64,000 nt of DNA from AWTP1-13 sp963820375 (GCA_963820375.1 CAWFZX010000029.1:62001-126000); one strand, 5' to 3'. Positions 38,153-47,198 are shown, numbered from the stretch's first letter. Made by a program: numbers and translations. Notes: generated by a model from the sequence alone, not told the origin.

Positions 38153-39823
38153 ATGTGGAGCGTACACGTGACTTGTAACGCAAAAGGCTACCTTCGTTAC
38201 CCTACCAGGATAATGACCGCCACTATCGCCCTGGTAGCCGGTTTCTACCTTGTGATCTCCGGCGCGACAGCACAACCCGCAGCAGGCGAAGGCAGCAGCG
38301 AGGTCCGCAAAGGAGGCTGGTTCACTCAAGTGTTGCCTGGCGCCTCGCGCGCCGAGCCCGCTGACAGCCAAGCCGATCCGCAGTACGTGGGCGCGGTGTC
38401 CAAACAGAAGGCCGCCGACAACACGGCAGAGCCAGCGGCAAGCACACGCAGCAACGTGGACGGCAAGGAAGATCTTTTCCGCCCCGGTCCGCAGTATGAT
38501 AAGAACTACGACGCCAAGTCGCAGGTCGACGTCTACGGTGCCAAGAGCGTGGTCGAGCCGCCGCGCCCGCTTGAGCTAGGTCGCCAGCAGTACACCTCCG
38601 GCATATACGACGAGAGCAGCACCCTCCTGGGTACATTGAATCCGCTGCTACCGGGCCTCGCCATCTACGGCGACTGGCGGACGGCGGTCGCCTACAATAG
38701 CAACAACGGCAAGGATATTGCGCAAATCGCGACCCGGCTAAACATCGACATCGACTTCAAGATCACCGGCACCGAGCGAATCCACGCCTTCTTCACGCCG
38801 ATTCAGAAGGGCAATGCATTCACCCGCTACGAGTTCGGCGGCGGCGACGGCAATAAGAAGTTCACCGATGAGTTCGACCCCAACCCACAGACGCTGTTTT
38901 TCGAGGGTGACTTCGGCTCCATCTATTCCGGTTTCTCCGGTCGGGAAGCCAGTTTCGACTTGCCGTTCACTGTCGGTCTTTTCCCGCTGTTCCTGCAGAA
39001 CGGGATCTGGGCGAACGACGCGGTCCTGGGCGGCGCGGTCAGCTTGACCGCGAAGAACTCGAAGAGGTTGGGCCTTTCCAACTACGACATCACCTTCTTC
39101 GCCGCATACGACAATGTCGACAACAAAGGCATCATCGGAGCGAACGAGGACGACAACCGCAAGGCCAACCTCTACGGCGTAACTGCCTTCATCGACGCCT
39201 TCCGCGGCTATATCGAAACGGGCTACGGCCTAGTACAGGGCCGCGAGGACCAGGTGGAAGGCCAACTGACGCACTTCGTGACCGCCTCCTATACCCGGCG
39301 CTATGGCAACGTCCTGTCGAACTCAACCCGCGTGTTCGGAAACTTCGGGAACGGCATAAATGACGAAGGCGTTGCCATCATTTCCGAGAACAGCCTGATC
39401 TCGGGCTTGCCGAGCACGCTGCTCCCCTACGCCAACTTCTTCGTCGGCTTCCGCAACCCTCAACCCCTGGTCGATGGCAATGGCGCGGGCATCCTGAAGA
39501 ACGTCGGCATCAACTTCGAGACCGACGCCCTGACCGGCTACCCGAAACTCAACGACACCGGCTCCAACGCCTATGGCGGTGCGATAGGCTTGCAGTATCT
39601 CTTCAATCTGGATCAGCAGCTCGTCTTCGAGGTGGCAACGGTTCAGCCCTTCGGCGATCCGATCCCCGGCATCGGCGTCGCCAGCCCGCAGTACGGCTTC
39701 GGTGTTCGCTATCAGATCCCGATCGACCGGGCCTGGCTGTTCCGCGCCGATGCGACCTATCAGATCCTCGAGGGCGGCGAAAACAACTTCGGCGTCCGCG
39801 CCGAGGTCCGCAGGAAGTTTTGA
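38153..39823 (+). CDS. Outer-membrane beta-barrel (porin-like), cytochrome-associated
   Basis: A 556-residue protein with a signal peptide (hydrophobic core in MTATIALVAGFYLVISG), a charged linker to about residue 150, and a C-terminal region of alternating strands typical of a beta-barrel, ending GVRAEVRRKF with the terminal Phe used for barrel assembly. No known substrate-porin family is recognised. Its place directly after a multiheme cytochrome parallels porin-cytochrome conduits (MtrB, PioB, ExtD are functional precedents), but I cannot show sequence homology to them. The start may be ATG 38153 or ATG 38213. Confidence 0.75.
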   Translation: MWSVHVTCNAKGYLRYPTRIMTATIALVAGFYLVISGATAQPAAGEGSSEVRKGGWFTQVLPGASRAEPADSQADPQYVGAVSKQKAADNTAEPAASTRSNVDGKEDLFRPGPQYDKNYDAKSQVDVYGAKSVVEPPRPLELGRQQYTSGIYDESSTLLGTLNPLLPGLAIYGDWRTAVAYNSNNGKDIAQIATRLNIDIDFKITGTERIHAFFTPIQKGNAFTRYEFGGGDGNKKFTDEFDPNPQTLFFEGDFGSIYSGFSGREASFDLPFTVGLFPLFLQNGIWANDAVLGGAVSLTAKNSKRLGLSNYDITFFAAYDNVDNKGIIGANEDDNRKANLYGVTAFIDAFRGYIETGYGLVQGREDQVEGQLTHFVTASYTRRYGNVLSNSTRVFGNFGNGINDEGVAIISENSLISGLPSTLLPYANFFVGFRNPQPLVDGNGAGILKNVGINFETDALTGYPKLNDTGSNAYGGAIGLQYLFNLDQQLVFEVATVQPFGDPIPGIGVASPQYGFGVRYQIPIDRAWLFRADATYQILEGGENNFGVRAEVRRKF

Positions 39824-39877
39824 CCGGGCGCGGATGGCGGTTCCGGTCTTGGGCGGGGAATTAGGCGAGGTAATCTC

Positions 39878-40663
39878 ATGAGGAGTCGGAATTTATTCGC
39901 ATCTATTCCGATCGCTTGCTTGCTGATTGCAGGTATTGGCGCAGCTGCTTCTTATTTGGGGGAGTCTCGGAAGGCGACCGGCGCCGGGGAAAAGATCTCA
40001 TCGTCGCTCTCAGGTGCGGGGTCGGATGGCGAAATGCTCGCGCGCCTCAAGGACTACACGCGTTCTATTGCAACCGAAGAACCGGCGTCTATGCCGCCAG
40101 CTGGCAAACTGCTGCCTGATGTGGACACGATGACCGAACGGCTAGCGGCGCGGCTCGAGAAAACGCCAGAGGACCTCAAAGGCTGGCGGATGCTCGGTTG
40201 GTCCTACTTCCACATGGCGCGCTTTAAGGAGGCAGCGGCCGCCTTTGCGAGGGCGGTAGAGCTCGATCCGAATTCCGCCGAGCTCAAGCTCTCGTATGAG
40301 GAAGCCAAGGCGAAGGCCTCCGAAAGGGACAATTTAGAGACAGCCTCGTCTTTGCGAACCGAGACCGTCGGCAAGAGTGGTAACGGACCAAGCGTCGAGA
40401 AAAATACCAAATCTGAAGCGATGCCTCCGCGCGAGCATAGCGCTGAAATCCGATCGATGGTCGATGGCCTAGCAGGTCGCCTAGAGAGTTCTCCGCGAGA
40501 CGTCGAGGGCTGGACTCGCCTCATGCGCTCTCGAGTTGTGCTGGGTGAGAGAGAGGTCGCGGCAACTGCATTCCGCAAGGCGCTTGAGGTCTTTAAGGAC
40601 GACTCGGCAGCATCAGGCAAGATTAGGGCCGCGGCGATTGAGCTCGGTCTGAAGGCCGAATGA
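39878..40663 (+). CDS. CcmI/CycH-like TPR protein
   Basis: A 261-residue protein with an N-terminal membrane anchor or signal (residues 7-27) and two TPR-like segments: one at about 80-140 (LAARLEKTPEDLKGWRMLGWSY as its core region, then ARFKEAAAAFARAVELDP) and one near 190-255 (VDGLAGRLESSPRDVEGWTR). The second matches the C-terminal part of CcmI/CycH, the apocytochrome chaperone of c-type cytochrome maturation. A dedicated copy here, last in a multiheme operon, suggests help in heme attachment or assembly of these cytochromes. It lacks the usual two-TM N-terminus of CcmI. Confidence 0.78.
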   Translation: MRSRNLFASIPIACLLIAGIGAAASYLGESRKATGAGEKISSSLSGAGSDGEMLARLKDYTRSIATEEPASMPPAGKLLPDVDTMTERLAARLEKTPEDLKGWRMLGWSYFHMARFKEAAAAFARAVELDPNSAELKLSYEEAKAKASERDNLETASSLRTETVGKSGNGPSVEKNTKSEAMPPREHSAEIRSMVDGLAGRLESSPRDVEGWTRLMRSRVVLGEREVAATAFRKALEVFKDDSAASGKIRAAAIELGLKAE

Positions 40664-40885
40664 CCGCCGCCACTTCGTCAGTCGCACGCTTCACCGGCTC
40701 GGTCATGGCCCGCGCATCGCGCCCCCGGCGGTCTACGCCAAGCCGAAGGGCCAGATGGCGGCCGAAACGGCCCCTGCGCCACAAGCGGCCGAGGTAGTAC
40801 GTGGACGCGACGGGCGCAGGCGATCAGGCCGCAGCAACGATAGGCGCCCATTGGCAGCAACTATTAGACATGTCATGTGATAGCC

Positions 40886-41809
40886 ATGAGTGATCTGACG
40901 CGCCGTACATTCGTCGGCTCGGTCGCTAGTCTCGGGGCGACGACGACACTTCCCGCGCTCGGCCAAGGCCTTGCCTCTGGGCCCATCTTAAAAAAGGCGA
41001 TCCCGTCCACGGGTGAACAAATTCCGGTCATCGGCCTGGGGACCTGGATCACCTTTAATGTCGGCGGCAACGAAAAGCTGCGCGCCGCGCGCGCCCAAGT
41101 GATGCAAACCTTCTTTGATCGTGGCGGGAGCTTGATCGACTCTTCGCCAATGTATGGCTCTTCCGAAGCGGTGATCGGCTACGGCCTCGCCCGCATCAGA
41201 AACAAGGGTGCGCTGTTCTCAGCCGGCAAGGTGTGGACCCTACTCAAGGCGGTCGGCGTGAGCCAGATGGAGGCCTCCCGCAAATACTGGGGCGTCGAGC
41301 GGTTCGATCTTATGCAAATCCACAACCTGCTTGACTGGAGCACTCATATCGTGACGCTGAAGGAGATGAAGGCGCAGGGACGTGTACGCTACATCGGCAT
41401 TACCACCTCCCAGGGTTGGCGCCATGACGGCCTCGAGCAGATTATGCGGACCCAGCCCATCGACTTCGTGGCATTCAGCTACAACGTGATCGATCGCGAA
41501 GTGGAGGAGCGCCTTCTGCCGCTCGCGGCCGAGCGCGGGATCGCGGTCATCGTCAACCGGCCGTTTCAGGAAGGCGTGCTGATCGAGCGCATGATGCGCC
41601 ATCCGCTGCCGACATGGGCAGGCGAGATCGATTGCGCGAACTGGGCGCAGTTCCTCCTGAAGTTCATCGTTTCGCACCCGGCCGTCACTTGTGTGATTCC
41701 CGCCACCAGGCGGGTAGATCATATGGAGGAGAATATGGGAGCGCTGCGCGGTCGGCTGCCCGATGCGAAAATGCGCGGGCGCATGGCGCGCTACGCCGAG
41801 ACCGTGTAG
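40886..41809 (+). CDS. Tat-exported aldo/keto reductase
   Basis: A 307-residue protein with a twin-arginine type signal (DLTRRTFVGSVASLGATTT) and an AKR TIM barrel. The catalytic set can be seen: Asp and Tyr in LIDSSPMYGSSE, Lys in SAGKVW, His in LMQIHNLLDW. The C-terminal motif for NADP(H) binding (TCVIPATRRVDHMEEN) is present. Such exported AKRs are found in many proteobacteria, though NADPH is not available in the periplasm unless bound before export. ATG 40886 is preferred; the frame opens at GTG 40877. Confidence 0.88.
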   Translation: MSDLTRRTFVGSVASLGATTTLPALGQGLASGPILKKAIPSTGEQIPVIGLGTWITFNVGGNEKLRAARAQVMQTFFDRGGSLIDSSPMYGSSEAVIGYGLARIRNKGALFSAGKVWTLLKAVGVSQMEASRKYWGVERFDLMQIHNLLDWSTHIVTLKEMKAQGRVRYIGITTSQGWRHDGLEQIMRTQPIDFVAFSYNVIDREVEERLLPLAAERGIAVIVNRPFQEGVLIERMMRHPLPTWAGEIDCANWAQFLLKFIVSHPAVTCVIPATRRVDHMEENMGALRGRLPDAKMRGRMARYAETV

Positions 41810-41812
41810 CGC

Positions 41813-42463
41813 ATGCGGTCGTTTCCCTTTACGGCGGACGTCTATTTCTCCCTTTTTGAGACCTACAACAGCGCCATCTGGCCGGCGCAGCTCGTCGCTT
41901 ATGGCCTCGGCATCGTCGCGCTGGTCCTGGCTGTGCGGCCGCTGGCGGCGGGTGCCCGGATCGTGCTTGCCATGCTATCCGCCTTTTGGCTGTGGAACGG
42001 CATTGCCTACCACCTGATGTACTTCTTTCAGATCAATTTTGCTGCCCTCGGGTTCGCTGTGCTGTTCGCGCTCCAGGGCGTGCTGTTCGCCGCGATGGCG
42101 ATCGGCGGCCGTCGCGACTTCCGCTTCCAGCCGGATCTCATAGGCTGGAGCGGTGTGCTCTTTTGTCTGTTTGCGCTGGTTGGCTATCCGTTGCTCGGCT
42201 GGATTGCGGGCCATGGCTGGCCGCGGGCGGCGGTATTCGGGGTGGCGCCGGCGCCGACCGCGATCTTCACGTTCGGCGTGCTCATGATGCTGGAGGGTCG
42301 CGTGCCACTCTATCTTGCAGTGATCCCCCTTCTGTGGTCGCTGGCCGGTGGCAGCGCCGCGGTGTTCCTGCTCCGCGTCCCCGAGGACTGGTCGCTGCTG
42401 CTCGGTGGCGTTGTAGGCTTCGGTCTTCTCGTCTGGAAGCGCCGCCAGCAATCGACGTCCTGA
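41813..42463 (+). CDS. DUF6064-type membrane protein
   Basis: A 216-residue membrane protein with six or seven TM helices. The N-terminal PFTADVYFSLFETYNSAIWPAQ and the FWLWNGIAYHLMYFFQIN segment are characteristic of DUF6064. No function is known. The start lies three bases after the aldo/keto reductase stop, so the two are probably co-transcribed. Confidence 0.8.
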   Translation: MRSFPFTADVYFSLFETYNSAIWPAQLVAYGLGIVALVLAVRPLAAGARIVLAMLSAFWLWNGIAYHLMYFFQINFAALGFAVLFALQGVLFAAMAIGGRRDFRFQPDLIGWSGVLFCLFALVGYPLLGWIAGHGWPRAAVFGVAPAPTAIFTFGVLMMLEGRVPLYLAVIPLLWSLAGGSAAVFLLRVPEDWSLLLGGVVGFGLLVWKRRQQSTS

Positions 42464-42472
42464 TCACCCTGA

Positions 42473-43501
42473 TCATCGCAGCGCGCCGATCGCGATCAGG
42501 CTCCTGGCGCAGTCGAGCACGGTTTCCTCCAACGGACGCGGTCGCCAGCCGAGCATGCCTTGCGCCTTCGCCGACGTGAAATCGCGCTTCTGGCCAAGGC
42601 GCGGTATCGCTGTTCGCAGCTCCTTGTTGAAGAGGGCCGCCAGCCGAACAACAAGGTCCGGAACCCGACGCGTCGGAACCTTGTCGGCCGCATCGCCGAG
42701 GCGGGCGCGCAGCAGGATCGCGAGATCCGCCATCCAGCCGAAGGTCCCAGCCGCGATAAATCTCTGCCCAGCAGCCTCCGGTGCAGTCATCGCGCGGATA
42801 TGCAAGTCGGCGACATCGCGCACGTCGACAATATTGAATCCAAGCCTCGGAATGCCAGGTATCTTGCCGGACAGCAGGCGTTCCACAACCTGAACAGACG
42901 CAGAATAGTCGCCGCTGAGGACGGGTCCAAGCACCACAGATGGATTGACCGTAACCAGCGTGGTCGCGCCACCCGACGAAGCGATCAGCTGCCACGCCAT
43001 ACACTCGGCCAAAGTCTTGGATCTCGCGTAAGCGCTAACCTTGGCATCACTGAGGTCCGTCCAAACGGTTTCGTCGCTGACTGTTTCCACCGTCTTGGCA
43101 TTTCTGCTTGCAGCCGCCACCGACGACGTCAAGACGACGCGCCGCACACCCGACTTGATGGCGGCATCAACAACGCGCCGGGTGCCGTCGCGGGCTGGAG
43201 CAATAAGCTCATTGGCATTCCTCGGTTGGGAAAGCACAACCGGGGAGGCTACGTGGAGCACGAAATCGCAGCCGCTCGTGGCCGCCTCCCAGCCGGCGTC
43301 CGAGGTGAGCTCGGCAGCGTGGAAGCTGAGGCGGTCCTGCGCATCGATCAGCTTGCCGAGTGCGGCGCGAACCGAATGCTCCTGGGCGAGGCTCCGTAGC
43401 GTCGTACGCACGGCGTAGCCTTGCTGAAGCAGTCTGATGACACACCAGCCGCCAATGAACCCAGATCCGCCGGTCACCAAAACCGTTTCTTGGCCTTGCA
43501 T
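42473..43501 (-). CDS. NAD-dependent epimerase / dihydroflavonol-reductase-like SDR
   Basis: A 342-residue extended short-chain dehydrogenase. The nucleotide-binding motif is TGGSGFIGG at residue 10; the catalytic Ser is in LTSSVAAA, and Tyr-Lys in YARSKTLAE. It resembles the dihydroflavonol-4-reductase-like group, which reduces aldehydes or ketones on varied small molecules. It is convergent with the DUF6064 gene with a nine-base gap. Substrate unknown. Confidence 0.88.
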   Translation of the reverse strand: MQGQETVLVTGGSGFIGGWCVIRLLQQGYAVRTTLRSLAQEHSVRAALGKLIDAQDRLSFHAAELTSDAGWEAATSGCDFVLHVASPVVLSQPRNANELIAPARDGTRRVVDAAIKSGVRRVVLTSSVAAASRNAKTVETVSDETVWTDLSDAKVSAYARSKTLAECMAWQLIASSGGATTLVTVNPSVVLGPVLSGDYSASVQVVERLLSGKIPGIPRLGFNIVDVRDVADLHIRAMTAPEAAGQRFIAAGTFGWMADLAILLRARLGDAADKVPTRRVPDLVVRLAALFNKELRTAIPRLGQKRDFTSAKAQGMLGWRPRPLEETVLDCARSLIAIGALR

Positions 43502-43941
43502 TTTTCGTCCTCAATGGCGCTTTGAGACCGTCAGGTGCCACGCAAGGCCCATTGCTGCCGCCGCAGGTGAGGGCCGCCGCAGTCGCCGCTAGATCTGCTT
43601 GCGATATTGACCGAATGTGGCTCGCTTGCGTCTGGCGGCGCTTCATTGACGCGGCCGCGCTCGCCAAACGCAAAGCTTAACGTCCGCGTTGAGCCAAAAG
43701 CGCCCCAGTGCGTTCGTCCGTTTCCAGAAGGAGGGTGGATTTGACGATGGCAGCCGAGGCTCGAGAAGACGTGGCACTTGAACGCGCCAACAATGCAAAG
43801 CCGGGCGTCAACGGAAGTTGTCCGCTGACAGTTCGGTCTCAACTCTGCATTGCAGACGACCGGCCTACCTGCCACGCTACGATCCCGCCCAAGCCGTTGC
43901 CGTGAGCGAGCGGGGTCCGTCTGGGCGGCCCGCAATCAAAG
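43502..43941. other. Intergenic, no gene seen
   Basis: About 440 bases upstream of the epimerase gene. Open frames are short and show no family. It should include the epimerase promoter, but no clear box was found. Confidence 0.45.
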
Positions 43942-44673
43942 CTAAGTTGACGCGCGAGCGGCTCGCATTTCTTCATCCAGGCCTGCGACGCCAACGCCGA
44001 CCGGACCCTGGCCCCCAAGCAGCGGGTCCCAATAGTCGGCAAAGCTCTCGAAGTCCATGCGGATGGTGAGCGAGCCGATCTCGCAATGACCAATACCTGC
44101 CGCGGACCACAGGTGCGTCAGTCCATCCGGCTGCGCCAGCGGATGCGAGAATAAGCGGTCGCGTGCGACCGCGGCCGATGGGTCGATTGCGCAGGCCGTA
44201 TCCCAGAAGAGCCTCTGATATACGAGCCCGCCGCAGAAATCCCACACGGCACCGGCGATGACGCCGCGCGACTGGGTCACTCGGACCATTTCGTCAATCG
44301 CCACCAAGGGGTCGGGGACGAAGTTAAGGACCAACTGCGCCAGCGAGGCCGTAAACATACCATCGGGGAAGGGTAACGCCGATACGTCGGCGCGTTCGAA
44401 GGCAACGTTCGCTGCTGTTCCACGTTGCGTGCGTGCAAACCGCAAGATCGGTTCCGACAAGTCGATGCCGATGACACGGCGACCGCGATTGCGACGCGCA
44501 ACCTCCGCTGCGAGGACACCGGTACCGCAACCGACGTCGAGTACCGGCCCGTCGGCGGGTACGCCCACAAAATCCACGAATACCGTGGCCAGGCGCTCAG
44601 TCCACCGACCCAGGAAGCATTCGTAGGCGGCTCCGTCCGAGGCTTTGTAACTCGACGGAGCAGGATGGTACAT
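43942..44673 (-). CDS. Class I SAM-dependent methyltransferase
   Basis: A 243-residue soluble methyltransferase of the UbiE/Methyltransf_11 type. Motif I is VLDVGCGTGVLA near residue 45, the acidic ribose ligand is in VIGIDLSE, and motif IV is ERADVSALPFPDG. The C-terminal third is the variable substrate part. No signal peptide. Its neighbour on the same strand is the mop gene upstream (14 bases), but a functional link is not evident. Confidence 0.85.
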   Translation of the reverse strand: MYHPAPSSYKASDGAAYECFLGRWTERLATVFVDFVGVPADGPVLDVGCGTGVLAAEVARRNRGRRVIGIDLSEPILRFARTQRGTAANVAFERADVSALPFPDGMFTASLAQLVLNFVPDPLVAIDEMVRVTQSRGVIAGAVWDFCGGLVYQRLFWDTACAIDPSAAVARDRLFSHPLAQPDGLTHLWSAAGIGHCEIGSLTIRMDFESFADYWDPLLGGQGPVGVGVAGLDEEMRAARAST

Positions 44674-44687
44674 CGTCTGAAGTGTCG

Positions 44688-44894
44688 TCAGTCGACGCCG
44701 ATCATCACGTCGGAAGCCTTGATGACCGCGTATGCATCTTTTCCCTTGGCCAGCTTCAAGTCGTCCACGGCGGCGTTTGTGATGGATGCAGTGACGACGA
44801 TGCCGCCGACATCGATTTTGACATGCGCTGTGGTGGTACCCTTGGTGACATCCACAATCTTGCCTTTGAGCATATTGCGCGCGCTGACTTTCAT
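44688..44894 (-). CDS. mop: Molybdopterin/molybdate-binding Mop (TOBE) protein
   Basis: A 68-residue single TOBE/Mop domain: SARNMLKGKIVDVTKGTTT at the start, VKIDVGGIVVTASIT in the middle and the AYAVIKASDVMIGVD end. Free Mop proteins (molbindins) assemble as hexamers that store molybdate or tungstate in the cytoplasm. It lies one base downstream of the decayed binding-protein gene and near modA, so the locus is for molybdenum handling. This would serve molybdoenzymes such as the sulfite-oxidase-family protein at 15.8 kb. Confidence 0.93.
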   Translation of the reverse strand: MKVSARNMLKGKIVDVTKGTTTAHVKIDVGGIVVTASITNAAVDDLKLAKGKDAYAVIKASDVMIGVD

Positions 44895-44895
44895 G

Positions 44896-45955
44896 TCATT
44901 GCTCCCGTTTGGGTGAGGTTGCTGGCGACAATAGTGTGTCGATTAGCTCGTCGGTTAGCTCAACGCTATAGAACAGTTTGTAGAACGTGCGCGTGGTGTC
45001 TCCGGGAACTGCTTTGGATAAAGAATGGAGGCAAGCCAACGGACACCGATTAGACCATTGACACCAGGCGGCGCATCGAACCAGCCGTAGGGCAGGTTTG
45101 GAGCGAGGTAGATACGCCGGTCGCGCACGGCCTTCACGGATCTCCATAGCGGATCGGCCACGACCGAGCGATAGAACGCTGGACCCAGCGCCAAGATTAC
45201 ATGCGGGTTCCACGGTTAGAATTTGCTCGATCGAAACCTTGATCAGGCCCCCCAGCACCCGCCGCAGCGGCTGCGTTGACAGCGCCAACCCGCTCCAGCA
45301 CCTCCAGGTTGATCGAGCCCGCCAGGCCGGTTTCAAGTCCGTTGACGCCACGGCCATAGTACACGCGTGGCCGCTCGCTTTCGGGGATGGCGGCAATGCG
45401 TGCGCGAAGGCCGTTGACGGTCTCATCGGCATACTGTGCGAGCAACTCCGCACGATCCTTCGCACCGAGGATTTCGCCCAACAACCGATAGATCCGAGGC
45501 GTGTCCTCGAACCTGCCGTCGAGCAGGACATAGGGGATCTTGGTCAGTTCCTGCACGTTGTTGGCGAGCGAGATGTAGGTTGCTCCGGTGCTGCCGCTAT
45601 CAAGTATGAGTTCCGGTTTGAACTTCAGCACATTCTCAAGGTTAGCTGTACCCCCGCGCCCCGTTAACCGCCCATACTCTGGCAGCTCGCGTACGCTCTC
45701 GACCAGGAAATCCTTCTCGGCCGGGCTCGGTGTGCGCACCCAGCCGATCATCTTTTCGGCAGCGAGCGTGTAGAGGAGGATTGATGCGGGAGGACCAGCG
45801 GCAGTTACTCGGGATATCTTTTGCGGAAATTCAACGCGGCGACCCGCCGAGTCAGTCACAATTTGTGCCGCTTCCTGCGCGAATGCCGCAGTCGACACGC
45901 AGACCAAGGAGAGCACCAGGATTACGCCAAGCCTTCGAGACACGTCACTGCTCAT
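44896..45955 (-). pseudogene. FecB/BtuF-type ABC substrate-binding protein with three frameshifts
   Basis: The first 240 residues (start ATG 45955, signal peptide ending STAAFA) are a good periplasmic binding protein: VTDSAGRRVEFPQKISRV, GGTANLENVLKFKPELIL, RVYYGRGVNGLETG. At about 45240, in a run of six G/C, the family text moves frame (GGLIKVSIEQILTVEP). It moves again near 45205 (HVILALGPAFYRSVVADPLW, then YLAPNLPYGWFDAPPGVN) and again near 44995 (TFYKLFYSVELTDELIDTLL, stop at 44896). Three indels would be needed to restore it. Position with mop and modA suggests molybdate or an iron/oxoanion complex as ligand. Confidence 0.8.
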
Positions 45956-45987
45956 GGCAACGTTGCGCTCATGTTCCCTGGACAACC

Positions 45988-46015
45988 GTCGTGATATTTG
46001 GTCGAATATAGCCGG
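45988..46015. promoter_or_regulatory. Candidate Mo-box between modA and the binding-protein gene
   Basis: A dyad ATATT-N6-AATAT (45994-46009) with flanking CGTG and GCCG gives two half-sites resembling CGnTATATT, as in ModE/MopAB operators. It lies in the divergent intergenic region, 32 bases from one start and about 60 from modA. The assignment rests on symmetry and context. Confidence 0.45.
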
Positions 46016-46073
46016 AGTTTGTGCTGCTGTATCGAATAATCCAGCGAAGCTGCACAGCCGCGAGGAGCACCTC

Positions 46074-46883
46074 ATGACGATGTCAAGACGCATATGGTTT
46101 GGCCAGGTTGTAGGCCTGGCGGCAGCAATCTTGGTGGTGTGGGGTCCAGCAAAAAGGCCGGCTGTCGCGCAAGGGGGAGATGTCCTTGTCTTTGCGGCTG
46201 CGAGCCTTAAGAACGCGCTCGATGCCATCAACGCACAGTGGCAGAAGGAGACAGGCAAAAAGGCGACCATCTCCTATGCGGCCAGCTCCGCGCTTGCCAA
46301 GCAGATCGAACAGGGTGCGCCGGCTCAGCTATTTATCTCCGCTGATCTTGATTGGATGGACTACCTTGCTGGCAAGAACCTGATCAAGCCAGAGACCCGA
46401 TCAAATCTCCTCGGCAATCGCATTGTCTTGATAACTCAGAAGGACAAGGCCCGGCCGGTGGAAATCAAGACCGCATTTGATCTAGCGAAAATCCTGGGTG
46501 ATGGTCGCCTGTCGATGGCGAACGTGGATTCCGTTCCGGCGGGCAAGTACGGCAAGGCCGCGCTGGAGAAGCTCGGCGTATGGGAAAGCGTGTCCGGTAA
46601 AATCGCGCAAGCTGAGAACGTGCGCGCCGCGCTGCTTCTAGTCTCGCGGGGCGAGGCTCCTGTCGGCATCGTCTATCAAACCGACGCTGCGGCCGATCCG
46701 AATGTGGCCATCATTGGCACGTTCCCGGAAGACACGCATCCACCGATCATCTACCCCATCGCCCTCACCGCCAACGCCACCCACCCCGATGCGTCGGCAT
46801 TTTTGGAGTACGTGGGGTCCGCCAAGGCCAAGCCGCTATTCGAGGCCCAGGGCTTCAGCGTACTGAGTGCCTCGCGATCTTAA
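46074..46883 (+). CDS. modA: Molybdate ABC transporter substrate-binding protein ModA
   Basis: A 269-residue periplasmic binding protein of the ModA family. After a signal peptide (about 32 residues) come the oxoanion ligand motifs: VFAAASLKNALDAI (Ser contact), TISYAASSALAKQIEQGAPA (second Ser), and later MANVDSVPAGKYGKAALE and IVYQTDAAADPNV (Tyr contact). ATG 46074 is preceded by a GAGGAG site. No modB or modC follows in this window, so the permease and ATPase must be elsewhere or lost. It is divergent from the broken binding-protein gene and mop. Confidence 0.93.
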   Translation: MTMSRRIWFGQVVGLAAAILVVWGPAKRPAVAQGGDVLVFAAASLKNALDAINAQWQKETGKKATISYAASSALAKQIEQGAPAQLFISADLDWMDYLAGKNLIKPETRSNLLGNRIVLITQKDKARPVEIKTAFDLAKILGDGRLSMANVDSVPAGKYGKAALEKLGVWESVSGKIAQAENVRAALLLVSRGEAPVGIVYQTDAAADPNVAIIGTFPEDTHPPIIYPIALTANATHPDASAFLEYVGSAKAKPLFEAQGFSVLSASRS

Positions 46884-46901
46884 CTTCACCCTAGAAGTGC
46901 C

Positions 46902-47198
46902 TTAAGCGGTACGAATTCCCCCGGATCTCCCCGTTGCACCCGATCGCAGTCCTCCGGGAGAACGATCGCCCTTGCTCGTCGTCATCGCCGATAGCATTGC
47001 GCTCCCTTGCTTGGCTTGCGGAACAGCCGTGCTCACACCAGTACCGCTTGTGATGCTCGCTAGGAGATACTGACGGACGCCCAGCTGCTTCTCACAGTCG
47101 AACCCGGCTGGCAGCATGAAGGAGGCTGGCGCTTCCTCCAAGGCGCCTGAGAGGATGTCGACGACCGAACGAGCGTTTCGATATGCTTGCTCCAACAT
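46902..47198 (-). CDS. Hypothetical protein (98 aa)
   Basis: An open frame of 98 residues that I cannot assign. The N-terminal half looks protein-like (LEQAYRNARSVVDILSGALE, then LGVRQYLLASITSG); the C-terminal 30 residues are Gly/Ser/Arg-rich. No ribosome site is visible before the ATG. It diverges from the DUF2325 gene and converges with modA. It could be a real small gene or chance. Confidence 0.35.
   Translation of the reverse strand: MLEQAYRNARSVVDILSGALEEAPASFMLPAGFDCEKQLGVRQYLLASITSGTGVSTAVPQAKQGSAMLSAMTTSKGDRSPGGLRSGATGRSGGIRTA

Noticed and set aside
29534..40663. Identification of the cytochrome cluster as a Pio or Mtr operon
   Set aside because: No HiPIP (PioC), no 10-heme MtrA-like protein beside the barrel, and the reductase plus b-type protein are not part of those operons; only functional analogy is claimed.
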